In this document: piece by piece, positions 15,130 to 23,492 of the stretch | Layout of the letters: the number at the start of each line of letters is the position of its first letter | How positions within the stretch are numbered: the stretch's first letter is position 1 | DNA from: Candidatus Treponema faecavium | GTDB taxonomy: Bacteria; Spirochaetota; Spirochaetia; Treponematales; Treponemataceae | Assembly (NCBI GenBank): GCA_019113455.1 | Contig: DXHG01000079.1 | Location: forward strand, 1 to 26,589 | Direction: 5' to 3' | DNA length: 26,589 nucleotides | Translations under genes and position numbers: made by a program | The notes under the pieces: generated by a model | The model's input: the letters and a program-made list of their open reading frames with translations, nothing else | Told to the model about the DNA's origin: nothing | Database searches by the model: none

Positions 15130-15692
15130 TTGAATCAAACGGAGAATATTTCCAGCTGCGTACGGCAGTACCGAACGATGTCGGAGCCGTCATGGCGATA
15201 GAGCGACAGTCGTTTATTCCCCGTATACAGGAGCAGGAGGTCGTGTTTTCCGAGCGCATCAGCGCGTTTCCGCACGGCTTTCTGCTTCTGGAGCGCGAAA
15301 ACGGCGCAGCGGCAGGGTATTTTTGTTCCGAACTGTGGGCTGCACCGGCATACGGCGCAGCCGCGTTCTCGCTCGGGCACGCTATTTCAGAAAGCCACAG
15401 CCCGGACGGAACGGTATTGTACGTATCTTCAATGGCGCTCGATTCTGATCTGCGCGGCAGAGGGCTTGGCGCGCAGTTATTCGCACAAAGTCTGCGCGCC
15501 GTGCTTGCTGCGTGCCCGCAGGTGCGCCTTATGCAGCTTGTCGTAAACGAGGCGTGGCGCGGTGCAAAAGCCATATACGAGCGCGCAGGCTTTAGAGAAA
15601 CCGCGCGGCTTGCAGGCTTTTTCCCCGCGGAACAGGACGGCGTACATACCTGCGGTATCGTTATGGACTGCTCCCGGGAGTGCACAAGATGA
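15126..15692 (+). CDS. GNAT-family N-acetyltransferase
   Basis: The protein has 188 residues and starts with GTG inside the end of the lipoprotein gene (GTGA overlap). The acetyl-CoA-binding signature is LYVSSMALDSDLRGRGLGAQ, with the RGRGLG pyrophosphate loop. The second conserved part is VVNEAWRGAKAIYERAGFRE. The N-terminus (LRTAVPNDVGAVMAIERQSF) matches the usual first strand and helix. It transfers an acetyl group from acetyl-CoA to an unknown amine; no RimI-specific context is present. Its stop overlaps the next start (ATGA), so the genes are translationally coupled. Confidence 0.85.
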   Translation: MIESNGEYFQLRTAVPNDVGAVMAIERQSFIPRIQEQEVVFSERISAFPHGFLLLERENGAAAGYFCSELWAAPAYGAAAFSLGHAISESHSPDGTVLYVSSMALDSDLRGRGLGAQLFAQSLRAVLAACPQVRLMQLVVNEAWRGAKAIYERAGFRETARLAGFFPAEQDGVHTCGIVMDCSRECTR

Positions 15693-16462
15693 CGCACGAA
15701 CAGTGGCAGGCGTTCTCGCTGTTCCGCAGCAGATTCAAAGAAAAAACTGCAGAATGGGCGCGGCAGGGAGCGCTTTTAAGCCGCCTTGCTGCCGAGGCTG
15801 CGCGCACAGACACGCCGCCGTACACGATTGAAACGCCGGTTGTCTATAACTGCGATCTGGACGCCGCAACACCGCAGTCGGATATACGGCTCATTGTGAT
15901 TGCGGATAACCCCGGCAAGCATGAACAGGAGGCGGCAAACTGCCGCTATCTCACAGGACAGGCGGGAAAACTCGCGCAAAACTTTTTTTGCCGCAATCCC
16001 GAACTCGGTATCGATTTCAGGGCAAATACGATTATACTCAATAAAACGCCGGTACATACGGCAAAGACCGCACATCTTAAATACCTTGTCAAAAGCAGCG
16101 CGCCCGCAGCAGACATAGTGCGCCAAAGCCAGCGCTGGATGGCGCAGGAAACGGCGCGGCTGCATCAGTCGCTTGCAGCCTGTGCGCCGTGCGGCCTGTG
16201 GATTATCGGATACGGAGAACTAAAAACCGGCGGCATCTTTGACATATTCAGAACGGCATTTGCGCAATCGTATGCCGGAAGCGGCGCATGGCGGCAGGTG
16301 TTTGTGTTCCGTCACTTTTCAATGAACAGCTTCAGCACGGAGCTGAACCGTTTTGCCGCACAGGCGCGCCAAAGCGGCGAAGAACACGGCATACAAGAGC
16401 TGCTTATCCGTATCGGCACGGCGCACCGCACCGCGGTGTTCGCAGACATTGCAGGAGAATAG
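15689..16462 (+). CDS. Uracil-DNA-glycosylase-like protein
   Basis: The protein has 257 residues from the ATG overlapping the preceding stop, with GGGAG 8 bases upstream (a GTG at 15680 is less likely). The pattern fits the uracil-DNA glycosylase superfamily. There is a strand ending in IADNPGKHEQE (71-81), comparable to the family's G-x-x-PG-x-x-E, then YLTGQAGKLAQNFF (87-100), comparable to F-x-G-x-AG, then NTIILNKTPVHT (113-124), and finally FRHFSMNSF (207-215), comparable to the terminal H-P/x-S motif. It would be a divergent member, probably a DNA-repair or nucleobase-hydrolysing enzyme. The iron-sulphur cysteines of family 4/5 enzymes are not evident. The assignment is by motif order only. 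Confidence 0.6.
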   Translation: MTHEQWQAFSLFRSRFKEKTAEWARQGALLSRLAAEAARTDTPPYTIETPVVYNCDLDAATPQSDIRLIVIADNPGKHEQEAANCRYLTGQAGKLAQNFFCRNPELGIDFRANTIILNKTPVHTAKTAHLKYLVKSSAPAADIVRQSQRWMAQETARLHQSLAACAPCGLWIIGYGELKTGGIFDIFRTAFAQSYAGSGAWRQVFVFRHFSMNSFSTELNRFAAQARQSGEEHGIQELLIRIGTAHRTAVFADIAGE

Positions 16463-16467
16463 AAATC

Positions 16468-17874
16468 ATGAATACGGATTGTGAACAGATTGCATCGCTC
16501 GTACAGGCGCAGCGCGATTTTTTTTGTACAGGGGCAACGCTGCCAACCGAGTTCAGAAAGACGCAGCTCAAGCGGCTGTACGCGGCGCTTGCCGCTCATG
16601 AAGCGGAAATCACGGCAGCGCTCTTTGCCGATCTAAAAAAATCTGCGCTTGAGTCATACGAAACAGAAATCGCACTCGTGCTTGCAGAGCTCCGCTATGC
16701 GCTCAGGCACATCAATTCATGGACGCGGCCCAAACGGGTGCGGCTTTCGCCTATGCACTTTTGCTCAAAGGCGCGCATATATCCCGAACCGCACGGCGTC
16801 TCGCTTATCATGTCGCCGTGGAATTATCCGTTTCTGCTTACATTCTCACCGCTCGTCTCTGCAATCGCCGCAGGCAACTGCGCCGTCATAAAGCCTTCGC
16901 AGCACGCGCCTCACGCTTCCCGCGTCATCGCTTCCCTTATAGAAGACACGTTTGACGCGCGCCATGTCTGCACCGTGCAAGGCGGCAGGGAGATAGACCA
17001 CCCGCTGCTTTCGCAGCCGTTTGATTTTATCTTTTTTACCGGAAGTCCCGCCGCGGGAAAGGCCGTTGCCGCGGCTGCCGCGGAACGGCTCATTCCGATC
17101 TGCCTCGAGCTCGGCGGCAAAAGCCCCTGTATCGTAGATGGTACGGCGAATATCGACATCGCCGCACGGCGCATTATCTGGGGAAAACTGCTCAACGCGG
17201 GACAGACCTGCATTGCGCCCGATTACGTGCTTGTCTGCACCGAAGTAAAAGAACCGCTCATGCAGGCAATGCAGCGGTATATCAGGCTGTTTTACGGCTC
17301 TGATCCTGTACACAATGCGCAGTATCCGTGCATTATCAATATGCACCACTTTGAACGCCTGCGCGCGCTTGCCGACGGCTCTGACAAAAGAAACGGCGCC
17401 GTGCGCCTTGACTCTCTGCACCTGTACGACGCAGAAAGCCGAAAGATAGCGCCGGTGCTGCTGGACAATCCGCACGCGGACGCTCCCGTAATGCAGGAAG
17501 AAATATTCGGGCCGGTGCTGCCGGTTATTGCTGTTGCCGACACGCACAAAGCACTGCGTTTCGCTGCCGAACGGCCGGCGCCGCTTGCGCTCTATATATT
17601 TTCCGAAGACAAGACGGTGCAGCGCTCGGTTATATCACAGCTGCGCTGCGGCGGCTGCTGTATAAACGACACGATTATGCACATTGCCTCGCCGCTGCTG
17701 CCGTTCGGCGGCGTAGGAAACAGCGGACATGGACGGTATCACGGCAAGTTCGGATTTGACACGTTTTCTCACCGCAAAAGCGTGCTTAAAAAATCAACAC
17801 GCATTGATATACAGCTGCGTTATCCGCCGCATACTGACGACAAAACCGCGGCCGCGCATCTGCTCATGCGGTAA
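16468..17874 (+). CDS. Aldehyde dehydrogenase, class-3 type
   Basis: This enzyme should oxidise an aldehyde to its acid with NAD(P)+. It has 468 residues from the ATG with AGGAG 10 bases upstream. An in-frame opening from 16288 lies inside the preceding gene and is not used. Motifs are SPWNYPFLLTFSPLVSAIAA (116-135), lysine in IKPSQ (141-145), TGSPAAGKAV (191-200), general base E214 in LELGGKSP, the nucleophile C248 in NAGQTCIAPDY, and EEIFGPVLPV (344-353). QTCIAPDY and the short length match ALDH3/YwdH/AlkH-like enzymes acting on medium- or long-chain aldehydes. No C-terminal membrane anchor is seen. It ends the tight run that begins at 14173, and its last 11 bases overlap a decayed transposase on the other strand. 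Confidence 0.9.
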   Translation: MNTDCEQIASLVQAQRDFFCTGATLPTEFRKTQLKRLYAALAAHEAEITAALFADLKKSALESYETEIALVLAELRYALRHINSWTRPKRVRLSPMHFCSKARIYPEPHGVSLIMSPWNYPFLLTFSPLVSAIAAGNCAVIKPSQHAPHASRVIASLIEDTFDARHVCTVQGGREIDHPLLSQPFDFIFFTGSPAAGKAVAAAAAERLIPICLELGGKSPCIVDGTANIDIAARRIIWGKLLNAGQTCIAPDYVLVCTEVKEPLMQAMQRYIRLFYGSDPVHNAQYPCIINMHHFERLRALADGSDKRNGAVRLDSLHLYDAESRKIAPVLLDNPHADAPVMQEEIFGPVLPVIAVADTHKALRFAAERPAPLALYIFSEDKTVQRSVISQLRCGGCCINDTIMHIASPLLPFGGVGNSGHGRYHGKFGFDTFSHRKSVLKKSTRIDIQLRYPPHTDDKTAAAHLLMR

Positions 17875-18193
17875 AAAAGCAATCGCCGGCGCGGCGCATG
17901 AGATATATCATGGCCGCAAAACCCTTATACATATTGAAACCGCGCGCCTTCCGTTTAGCCGCCTGTACCATTGAGTCAACGCCCTCGCAGACAGCATTGG
18001 TAATACGGTGATGAAAGTAAGCAAGAATCCCCTGTCTGTGGTTTCGCAGTGTGACAGCCGCATCCTTCATCGGCTGCAGCCGGCAGCGGCGCAGCCATGA
18101 GTACAGATTTCCCTCGTCGGCTCCACATCAATGACACGACGCTGGTCAGTATCAATGAAACGGCAATCATATTTATGAAATTGTCTATCATCT
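17864..18193 (-). pseudogene. Remnant of an ISL3-family transposase
   Basis: Two pieces of one transposase are readable on the minus strand in different frames. From about 18193, one frame gives DDRQFHKYDCRFIDTDQRRV then IDVEPTR, matching the ISL3 segment that carries the first catalytic aspartate and the following strands. From 18127 to 17864, another frame gives WLRRCRLQPMKDAAVTLRNH, then ILAYFHHRITNAVCEG and QAAKRKARGFNMYKGFAAMI, the highly characteristic ISL3 C-terminus. About 150 internal residues are missing between them, along with the entire N-terminus. No terminal inverted repeats were identified. The element is long inactive. It sits between the aldehyde dehydrogenase and the peptide transporter operon; 18194-18294 shows nothing else. 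Confidence 0.8.
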
Positions 18194-18294
18194 GAATTAC
18201 TTTCGGTAGGAGTATATCACAAAACTGTTTTTCCCACTAACTTTGGAGTAGGGCAAGAAGCCATGCGTGCAAACGCAGAAAAAAACAGCAGGTA

Positions 18295-18329
18295 TTTGCA
18301 TACAGCCGCATGCAAAAACGCCCGATAAT
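18295..18329 (+). promoter_or_regulatory. opp operon promoter with inverted-repeat operator
   Basis: TTTGCAT (18295-18301) and ATGCAAA (18310-18316) form a perfect inverted repeat with an 8-base gap. A GATAAT -10 candidate follows at 18324-18329, 8 bases before the ATG. No -35 hexamer stands at the right distance; the repeat occupies that place, as an activator or repressor site might. Confidence 0.5.
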
Positions 18330-18337
18330 GTTGCTGT

Positions 18338-20200
18338 ATGGGCGGAACACAGAAACGCCGCGGCGCGCTTTATGCGCTGACATGGACGGCGGTTTGCGCG
18401 GCAGCGGCCTGCATGTGCAGCTGTTGCGGCGAGCAGGAATACACAGAAGCACAGATACAGGCGCTGCGCGAACAGGAAACAGCGCGCCTGGTTGAACGCA
18501 CGATAAATAAGCCGTGGCGCGGCGAAGCGTTTGCCGCAAACCAGCAGGGCGGCGTGTGGTACGACGTTATCAGCGCCGATCCCAAGAGCTTTAACCTGCT
18601 CATAGCGGAACAGGATTCCGCAACGGCGGGCATTATCTCTGGTCTGCACGAGTATCTGGTTGACTACGATTACGCCAAAAAGAAATGGGTGCCGCAATGC
18701 GCGTTTTTCGATATCAGAGTAAACGAACAGGAGCAGACCGTTTCGGTATACTATACACTGCGCGACAATCTGTACTGGAGCTTTTACGGTTCCGACACGA
18801 AAATACCGGTAACATCTGACGATGTGGTGTTCTGGTACAACGAGATAGAAGGGGATCCGGCGTTTCACAGTTCCGCGTATAACAGCCAGTTTGTTACGCT
18901 TGAAAACGGCGAGACGGCGCATATCGATATAGAAAAAATAGACGAAAAGACATTTGCGTTTCATTTTCCGCGTATGGATGCAAACCCGCTCCTTTCGACA
19001 AACAGGACGTTCGGCCCGTCGTTTATCTACCGCAAGGCGAAAGAAACGGGCGGCGTGCAGGCGGTGCTCGACACATTCAGCGTTGCCTGCGATGTGCGTT
19101 CCATTCCCTCCATGGGCAGATGGTTTATAAAAGAATACACGCCGGGGCTGCGCGTCGTGTTCGCGCGCAATCCCGATTACTGGGAACACGACGCAGACGG
19201 CGGGATGCTGCCGTACCCTGACGAGATGATCTGCACGATTATTCCCGACCCGAATACGCAGTACCTGCTGTTCAAGCAGGGAAGCATTGAAAGCACGGCG
19301 TTCCGGCCCGAGGAGCTTGACAGTGCGGTGCAGGATTCTTCTGCGTCTGCCGAAGGCTATACCGTGTACGGCGCGGAAGGAAGCCTTGTCGTACCGTTCT
19401 GGTCGTTTAATCAGAATCCGGTCAACCGCGATAAGCCGTATTACACGTGGTTTACTACAAAGGAGTTCCGGCAGGCGATGAGCTGTCTGCTTGACCGAGA
19501 CCGCATCATTACACAGACATACCGCGGCCTTGCAAGCCCTAAATACGACTTTTTTGCTTCTGCAAATCCTTATTATAATGAAGAGATTCAGCTTGAATAC
19601 CGCTGCGATGCAGCGCGCGCGGTAACGCTGCTTGAATCCGCAGGCTTTGCGCGGGACCCCGAGGGCGTTATGCGCGACAGTGCGGGGAACGCCGTTGAGT
19701 TTGACTTATCGATACAGGCCGATACCGGCATTTTAACCGATATGGCTTCCATTATTGCTGAAAGCTGCGCGCAGGTCGGCATACGGATCAATATCAGGCA
19801 GGTTGATTTTCAAAAGCTCGTGCAGCAGCTTACGTCAAGCTATGACTGGCAGAGCGTATTTATCGGTCTGGGAGCGAATTACTGGCCCACGCAGGGATCA
19901 AACGTGTGGCCATCAAACGGCAATCTGCACCTGTGGTATCCTCTGCAGCAGACGCCTGCGACTGAGTGGGAGGCGCGCATCGATTACCTGTACAACGAAG
20001 GAAGCGCCGCCGCAGACCCCGCATATGCGCAGACTGTGTGGGATGAGTATCAGCGCATTATTCTTGAACAGTGCCCGGTTATCTATCTGGTCAGCAGTCA
20101 AAGCTTTGTCGGCGTACGGAACCGCTGGGACAGCCGCAACATATATTACGATAACGTCGGCGGGCTCCAGACCGAATATGTCGGCTTGAGGCAGTTTTAG
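18338..20200 (+). CDS. oppA: Oligopeptide ABC transporter substrate-binding lipoprotein (SBP_bac_5 family)
   Basis: This extracytoplasmic binding protein captures peptides for the permease encoded downstream. It has 620 residues. A basic N-terminus and hydrophobic stretch end in a cluster of cysteines (AAAACMCSCCGE, Cys25-30), one of which is the likely lipid anchor. The mature part follows the family-5 plan: ADPKSFNLL near 81-89, PVTSDDVVFWYN near 161-172, PGLRVVFARNPDYWE near 269-283, KEFRQAMSCLLDRDRI near 375-390, and a C-terminal lobe with LLESAGFARDPEGVMRD. There is no Shine-Dalgarno sequence before the ATG; the -10 box is 8 bases away, so the message may be leaderless. Conserved linkage to two permeases and two ATPases supports a peptide substrate, though nickel or another ligand cannot be excluded. 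Confidence 0.88.
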   Translation: MGGTQKRRGALYALTWTAVCAAAACMCSCCGEQEYTEAQIQALREQETARLVERTINKPWRGEAFAANQQGGVWYDVISADPKSFNLLIAEQDSATAGIISGLHEYLVDYDYAKKKWVPQCAFFDIRVNEQEQTVSVYYTLRDNLYWSFYGSDTKIPVTSDDVVFWYNEIEGDPAFHSSAYNSQFVTLENGETAHIDIEKIDEKTFAFHFPRMDANPLLSTNRTFGPSFIYRKAKETGGVQAVLDTFSVACDVRSIPSMGRWFIKEYTPGLRVVFARNPDYWEHDADGGMLPYPDEMICTIIPDPNTQYLLFKQGSIESTAFRPEELDSAVQDSSASAEGYTVYGAEGSLVVPFWSFNQNPVNRDKPYYTWFTTKEFRQAMSCLLDRDRIITQTYRGLASPKYDFFASANPYYNEEIQLEYRCDAARAVTLLESAGFARDPEGVMRDSAGNAVEFDLSIQADTGILTDMASIIAESCAQVGIRINIRQVDFQKLVQQLTSSYDWQSVFIGLGANYWPTQGSNVWPSNGNLHLWYPLQQTPATEWEARIDYLYNEGSAAADPAYAQTVWDEYQRIILEQCPVIYLVSSQSFVGVRNRWDSRNIYYDNVGGLQTEYVGLRQF

Positions 20201-20221
20201 GCAGTCGGAGGTGATTGTGCA

Positions 20222-21313
20222 ATGAATCCGCATACGGTGTTATATACGCTTGCCGCGCCATTCTACCGGCTAAAAAAAACGTATCCGCTCGTTTCGTTTA
20301 TTATTTCGCGCCTTATTACGATGGCGGTTATCCTTTTTATCCTTGGTTTTGCGGTGTTCGGTCTTATGGAGCTTGCGCCTGGCGATATTGTTGATCAGCT
20401 GATTACGCAGCAGCTTTTTTCCGGCAGCGTGCAGACTGCCGGAGCAGGTATGCAGTCGCGGGAAAACCTGCTTTCAGATGAGCAGTTTGCCGCGCGGCGC
20501 GCGGAGCTGGGGCTTGATAAGCCGTTTTATGTGCAGTATTTCCTGTGGCTCAAGCGCGTTATCGTTGACCATGATCTTGGCGTGAGCCTCATTTCGCGTG
20601 CGCCGGTAAGCTTTCTTATTTCAAGCCGCATAATTAACTCGCTCATATTAAACCTGATTTCGCTTGTGCTTATCACGGCGGTTTCGTTTGCGCTCGGCGT
20701 GTGGTTTTCGAGCAAGGCGGGCACCGCGCTCGATGTTGCAGGCACGTTTTTTTCGCTCGTGCTGCACGCGTTTCCCGGTATTCTGATGCTCATTCTTTTG
20801 CAGCTGTTCGGCGTTGTTACCGGTTTGTTTCCCGTAACGGCGTATCCGTTCTTTCCGTTTTCGGAGAATCCGCTGGCATTTGCCGGCAGCTATCTGCACC
20901 ATATTTTTCTGCCGCTGCTCGCGTCGTTCCTCGGCGGCATCGGCGGCACAATGCGCATGATACGCTCGACGATGCTTGATCAGCTGGGTCAGCCGTACAT
21001 AACCGCGATACGGTCGCGCGGCGTGCCGGAATGGCGCGTATACTTTGCGCACGCGTTCCGCAACACGCTTAATCCGTACATCACCGGCAGCGCAAATCTG
21101 CTTGCAAGCCTGTTTTCAGGCTCGCTCATACTGGAAATCATATTCGCGTATCCCGGCATCGGGCGGCTCATGTATGAGGCGGTTACGCAGGAAGACGTAA
21201 ACCTTGTGCTGGCGAACATTATGTTTATTTCGTTTCTTGTGCTGTTGGGCATGGTTGTTTCAGACATCGCACTTGCGCTTGTGGACCCGCGCATCAGATA
21301 CGGCAAGGAGTGA
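20222..21313 (+). CDS. oppB: Oligopeptide ABC transporter permease OppB
   Basis: First membrane subunit, 363 residues. GGAGGTGAT lies 6 bases before the ATG, 21 bp after the binding-protein gene. The N-terminal helix (about 25-48) with FGLMELAPGDIVD is the usual OppB/DppB start. The coupling loop is YITAIRSRGVPEWRVYFAHA followed by FRNTLNPYI, and the segment SLILEIIFAYPGIGRLMYEA is characteristic. The extracytoplasmic stretch between helix 1 and helix 2 (about 58-110) is somewhat longer than in E. coli OppB. It is expected to heterodimerise with OppC. Confidence 0.92.
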   Translation: MNPHTVLYTLAAPFYRLKKTYPLVSFIISRLITMAVILFILGFAVFGLMELAPGDIVDQLITQQLFSGSVQTAGAGMQSRENLLSDEQFAARRAELGLDKPFYVQYFLWLKRVIVDHDLGVSLISRAPVSFLISSRIINSLILNLISLVLITAVSFALGVWFSSKAGTALDVAGTFFSLVLHAFPGILMLILLQLFGVVTGLFPVTAYPFFPFSENPLAFAGSYLHHIFLPLLASFLGGIGGTMRMIRSTMLDQLGQPYITAIRSRGVPEWRVYFAHAFRNTLNPYITGSANLLASLFSGSLILEIIFAYPGIGRLMYEAVTQEDVNLVLANIMFISFLVLLGMVVSDIALALVDPRIRYGKE

Positions 21314-21324
21314 CGGAGCAGCAT

Positions 21325-22473
21325 ATGAAATCATTTTTTCGTTTTGTCCGCCGCCGGCCGCTTGCGCTGCTGTCTCTTGCCGTACTGACTGCCGTGTATC
21401 TGGTCATGATATGCGCCGAATTTGTTGCGCCGTATACACCGGTGCAGTCGTTTGACGAATACACGTACTGCCCGCCGAACGCCGGCATCGTGTTCGGCCG
21501 CGAGGGCGGCATTGTGCAGGTGCAGGAACGACGCGTTATAAACACCGCAACGTGGAAATACGTGCGCGTAAAAGACCAGTATGAGCCGGTGCGCTTTTTT
21601 GTGGAAACGGAGCCGTACCTGCTTGCGGGGGTCATCCCCATGCGGTATAAGCTGTTCGGCACGCAGGGAGACACGCCCGTATTCCTGTTCGGCGCGGATC
21701 ACTTAGGCCGCGACCTGTTCAGCCGCATCGTATACGGAAGCCGCATTTCGCTCACGATCGGCTTTATCGCCACGGCCGTGTCGCTTATGCTTGCGGTGCT
21801 GTTCGGCGGTATCGCAGGATATTCCGGCGGCGCGGCAGACTGGGGTATTATGCGCCTGTCGGAGTTTTTTATGCTCATCCCGAGCCTGTACCTGATTCTC
21901 TTTCTGCGCTCGCTCATGTCGTCATCGATGGACAGCGGGCAGTCATACGTGATGATAACGCTGATACTGGCGCTTGCCGGCTGGCCCGCCTCTGCGCGTA
22001 CGATACGCGGGCTTGTGCACGCGCTCAAGCGGGAAGAATTTGTGCTGAACGCGCAGCTTGAAGGCATACCGCCGGTTGTTATCCTGGTGCGCCACATTAT
22101 TCCGCAGACGGCGAGCCTGCTTATCGTGAGCATCGCGCTGAGTATTCCGGGCTTTATCATGAGCGAGACAACGCTTTCGTATCTGGGGCTCGGTATCGCT
22201 GATCCGGCGGTAAGCTGGGGATCGCTTATCAGGCGCGACATTTCCACTATCAGCAACCTTAAAAACTTTCCGTGGCTGTTATGTCCGGTGTGGATGCTGC
22301 TTGCGGTAACGCTTGCGTTTAATTTTCTTGCAGATGCGCTGCGTGATTTTTTCGATCCGTATCACGCCGTGTTTCCGCGCTTTTCATTGCGGCGAAGACG
22401 CGCGGACATATCTTCTGCTTCGACAGCTGCGCCGCAAGAAGAGCGCGGCCCATCATGCAAGGAGACCGTATAA
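21325..22473 (+). CDS. oppC: Oligopeptide ABC transporter permease OppC
   Basis: Second membrane subunit, 382 residues from the ATG with CGGAG 6 bases upstream. A GTG overlapping the oppB stop would add five residues and is less likely. After helix 1 (about 15-36) comes an enlarged extracytoplasmic segment of ~90 residues, including WKYVRVKDQYEPVRFFVETE, before the OppC hallmark LFGADHLGRDLFSRIVYGSR. That extra segment occurs in a subset of OppC proteins and may contact the binding protein (inference). The coupling loop is REEFVLNAQLEGIPPVVILV followed by RHIIPQTASLL, and ETTLSYLGLGIADPAVSWGS is also typical. The stop overlaps the next start by one base (TAATG). Confidence 0.92.
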   Translation: MKSFFRFVRRRPLALLSLAVLTAVYLVMICAEFVAPYTPVQSFDEYTYCPPNAGIVFGREGGIVQVQERRVINTATWKYVRVKDQYEPVRFFVETEPYLLAGVIPMRYKLFGTQGDTPVFLFGADHLGRDLFSRIVYGSRISLTIGFIATAVSLMLAVLFGGIAGYSGGAADWGIMRLSEFFMLIPSLYLILFLRSLMSSSMDSGQSYVMITLILALAGWPASARTIRGLVHALKREEFVLNAQLEGIPPVVILVRHIIPQTASLLIVSIALSIPGFIMSETTLSYLGLGIADPAVSWGSLIRRDISTISNLKNFPWLLCPVWMLLAVTLAFNFLADALRDFFDPYHAVFPRFSLRRRRADISSASTAAPQEERGPSCKETV

Positions 22474-23492
22474 TGCAGCCGCTGCTTGAAGTTACTGATT
22501 TGTGCGTTTTGTTTCCATCGGCTTCCCCTCAGGAAGCGCCGGTGCAGGCGGTGCGCGGCGTGTCGTTTTCGCTTAATAAAGGCGAAGTGCTCGGTATCGT
22601 AGGCGAAAGCGGTTCTGGCAAGAGCGTGTCAACCGCGGCGATTCCGGGGCTTTTGCCGCTGCACGCGCAGACGTCGGGTTCGGTGCGGTTTGACGGGCAG
22701 GAACTGCTGCATCAGCCGGTATCCGTGCTGCGCCGCTATCGGGGCAGGCGCATCGGCATGATATTTCAGGAGCCCGGTCGCTCGTATGACCCGCTGCAAA
22801 ACATTTCTGCCGTTTTTTACGAGACGTTCCGCTGCAGCGAGCCGTGCATTACGCGCGCGGAATCCGACAGCCGCGCGGCGGCGCTGCTTGCTGAGACGGG
22901 GCTTGCCGGGGCGGCGGAACGGCTGTATTCGTTTCCGCATCAGTTTTCGGGCGGGCAGCTGCAGCGCATCAGCATCGCGCTTGCGCTTGCGCAGAACTGC
23001 GGGTTTTTAATCGCGGATGAGCCGACAACGGCGCTCGACGTAACGATACAGGCGCAGATTATTGCGCTTTTAAAGCGCCTGCGCGAGACGCGCGGCATCG
23101 CGATTCTCTTTATCAGCCACGACATGGATGCGGTTGCCGCCGTTGCCGACCGCATTATGGTGATGTACGCAGGCCTCGTCATGGAAACCGGCTCCCGCAG
23201 CCATATCCTTTCTCACGCGCGCCATCCCTACACGCAGGCGCTCCTTGACGCGGCGCCGCGGTTCGGGAGCCATTATGCGCTGTCGCGCCTGCGTTCTATT
23301 CCGGGCAGAGTCTGCGACCCGCGCCGGCCGCCGCCGGGCTGCCCGTTTGCCGAACGCTGTCCGCGCGCGATTCCCGAGTGCCGAACGGAGCTGCCGGCCC
23401 TGCTTGCGCCGCAGGGCGTTTGCGCTGAAGGGCTCTGCCGCTGCATTATGCAGACAAAGCGCAGTCAGGAGGAACAGAACAATGAACGCTGA
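22473..23492 (+). CDS. oppD: Oligopeptide ABC transporter ATPase OppD
   Basis: Cytoplasmic ATPase, 339 residues. The ATG overlaps the oppC stop and is preceded by AAGGAG; a more upstream ATG at 22455 lies before this site. Walker A is GESGSGKS (44-51), the signature is FSGGQLQRISIA (about 157-168), Walker B is FLIADEPTTALD (about 178-189), and the switch histidine is in FISHDMD. The C-terminal oligopeptide-transporter domain has the cysteine pattern PGCPFAERCPRAIPECR, which in OppD/DppD can hold an iron-sulphur cluster. It works as a heterodimer with OppF. Confidence 0.94.
   Translation: MQPLLEVTDLCVLFPSASPQEAPVQAVRGVSFSLNKGEVLGIVGESGSGKSVSTAAIPGLLPLHAQTSGSVRFDGQELLHQPVSVLRRYRGRRIGMIFQEPGRSYDPLQNISAVFYETFRCSEPCITRAESDSRAAALLAETGLAGAAERLYSFPHQFSGGQLQRISIALALAQNCGFLIADEPTTALDVTIQAQIIALLKRLRETRGIAILFISHDMDAVAAVADRIMVMYAGLVMETGSRSHILSHARHPYTQALLDAAPRFGSHYALSRLRSIPGRVCDPRRPPPGCPFAERCPRAIPECRTELPALLAPQGVCAEGLCRCIMQTKRSQEEQNNER

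Noticed and set aside
16846..17547. Minus-strand open frame of 233 codons
   Set aside because: Antisense to the aldehyde dehydrogenase, whose motifs are unambiguous; no ribosome binding site or recognisable fold.
17976..18191. Small minus-strand frame with a membrane-like N-terminus
   Set aside because: The same DNA read in another frame is clearly ISL3 transposase sequence, so the hydrophobic peptide is a frame shadow.
18197..19189. Long minus-strand open frame (330 codons)
   Set aside because: It lies antisense to the well-supported oppA gene, is rich in Arg/Cys/His with no domain pattern, and is a shadow of GC-rich codon use.
23245..23481. N-terminal extension of oppF
   Set aside because: It lies inside oppD, is Arg/Ala/Cys-rich shadow sequence, and a strong AGGAGG supports the start at 23482.
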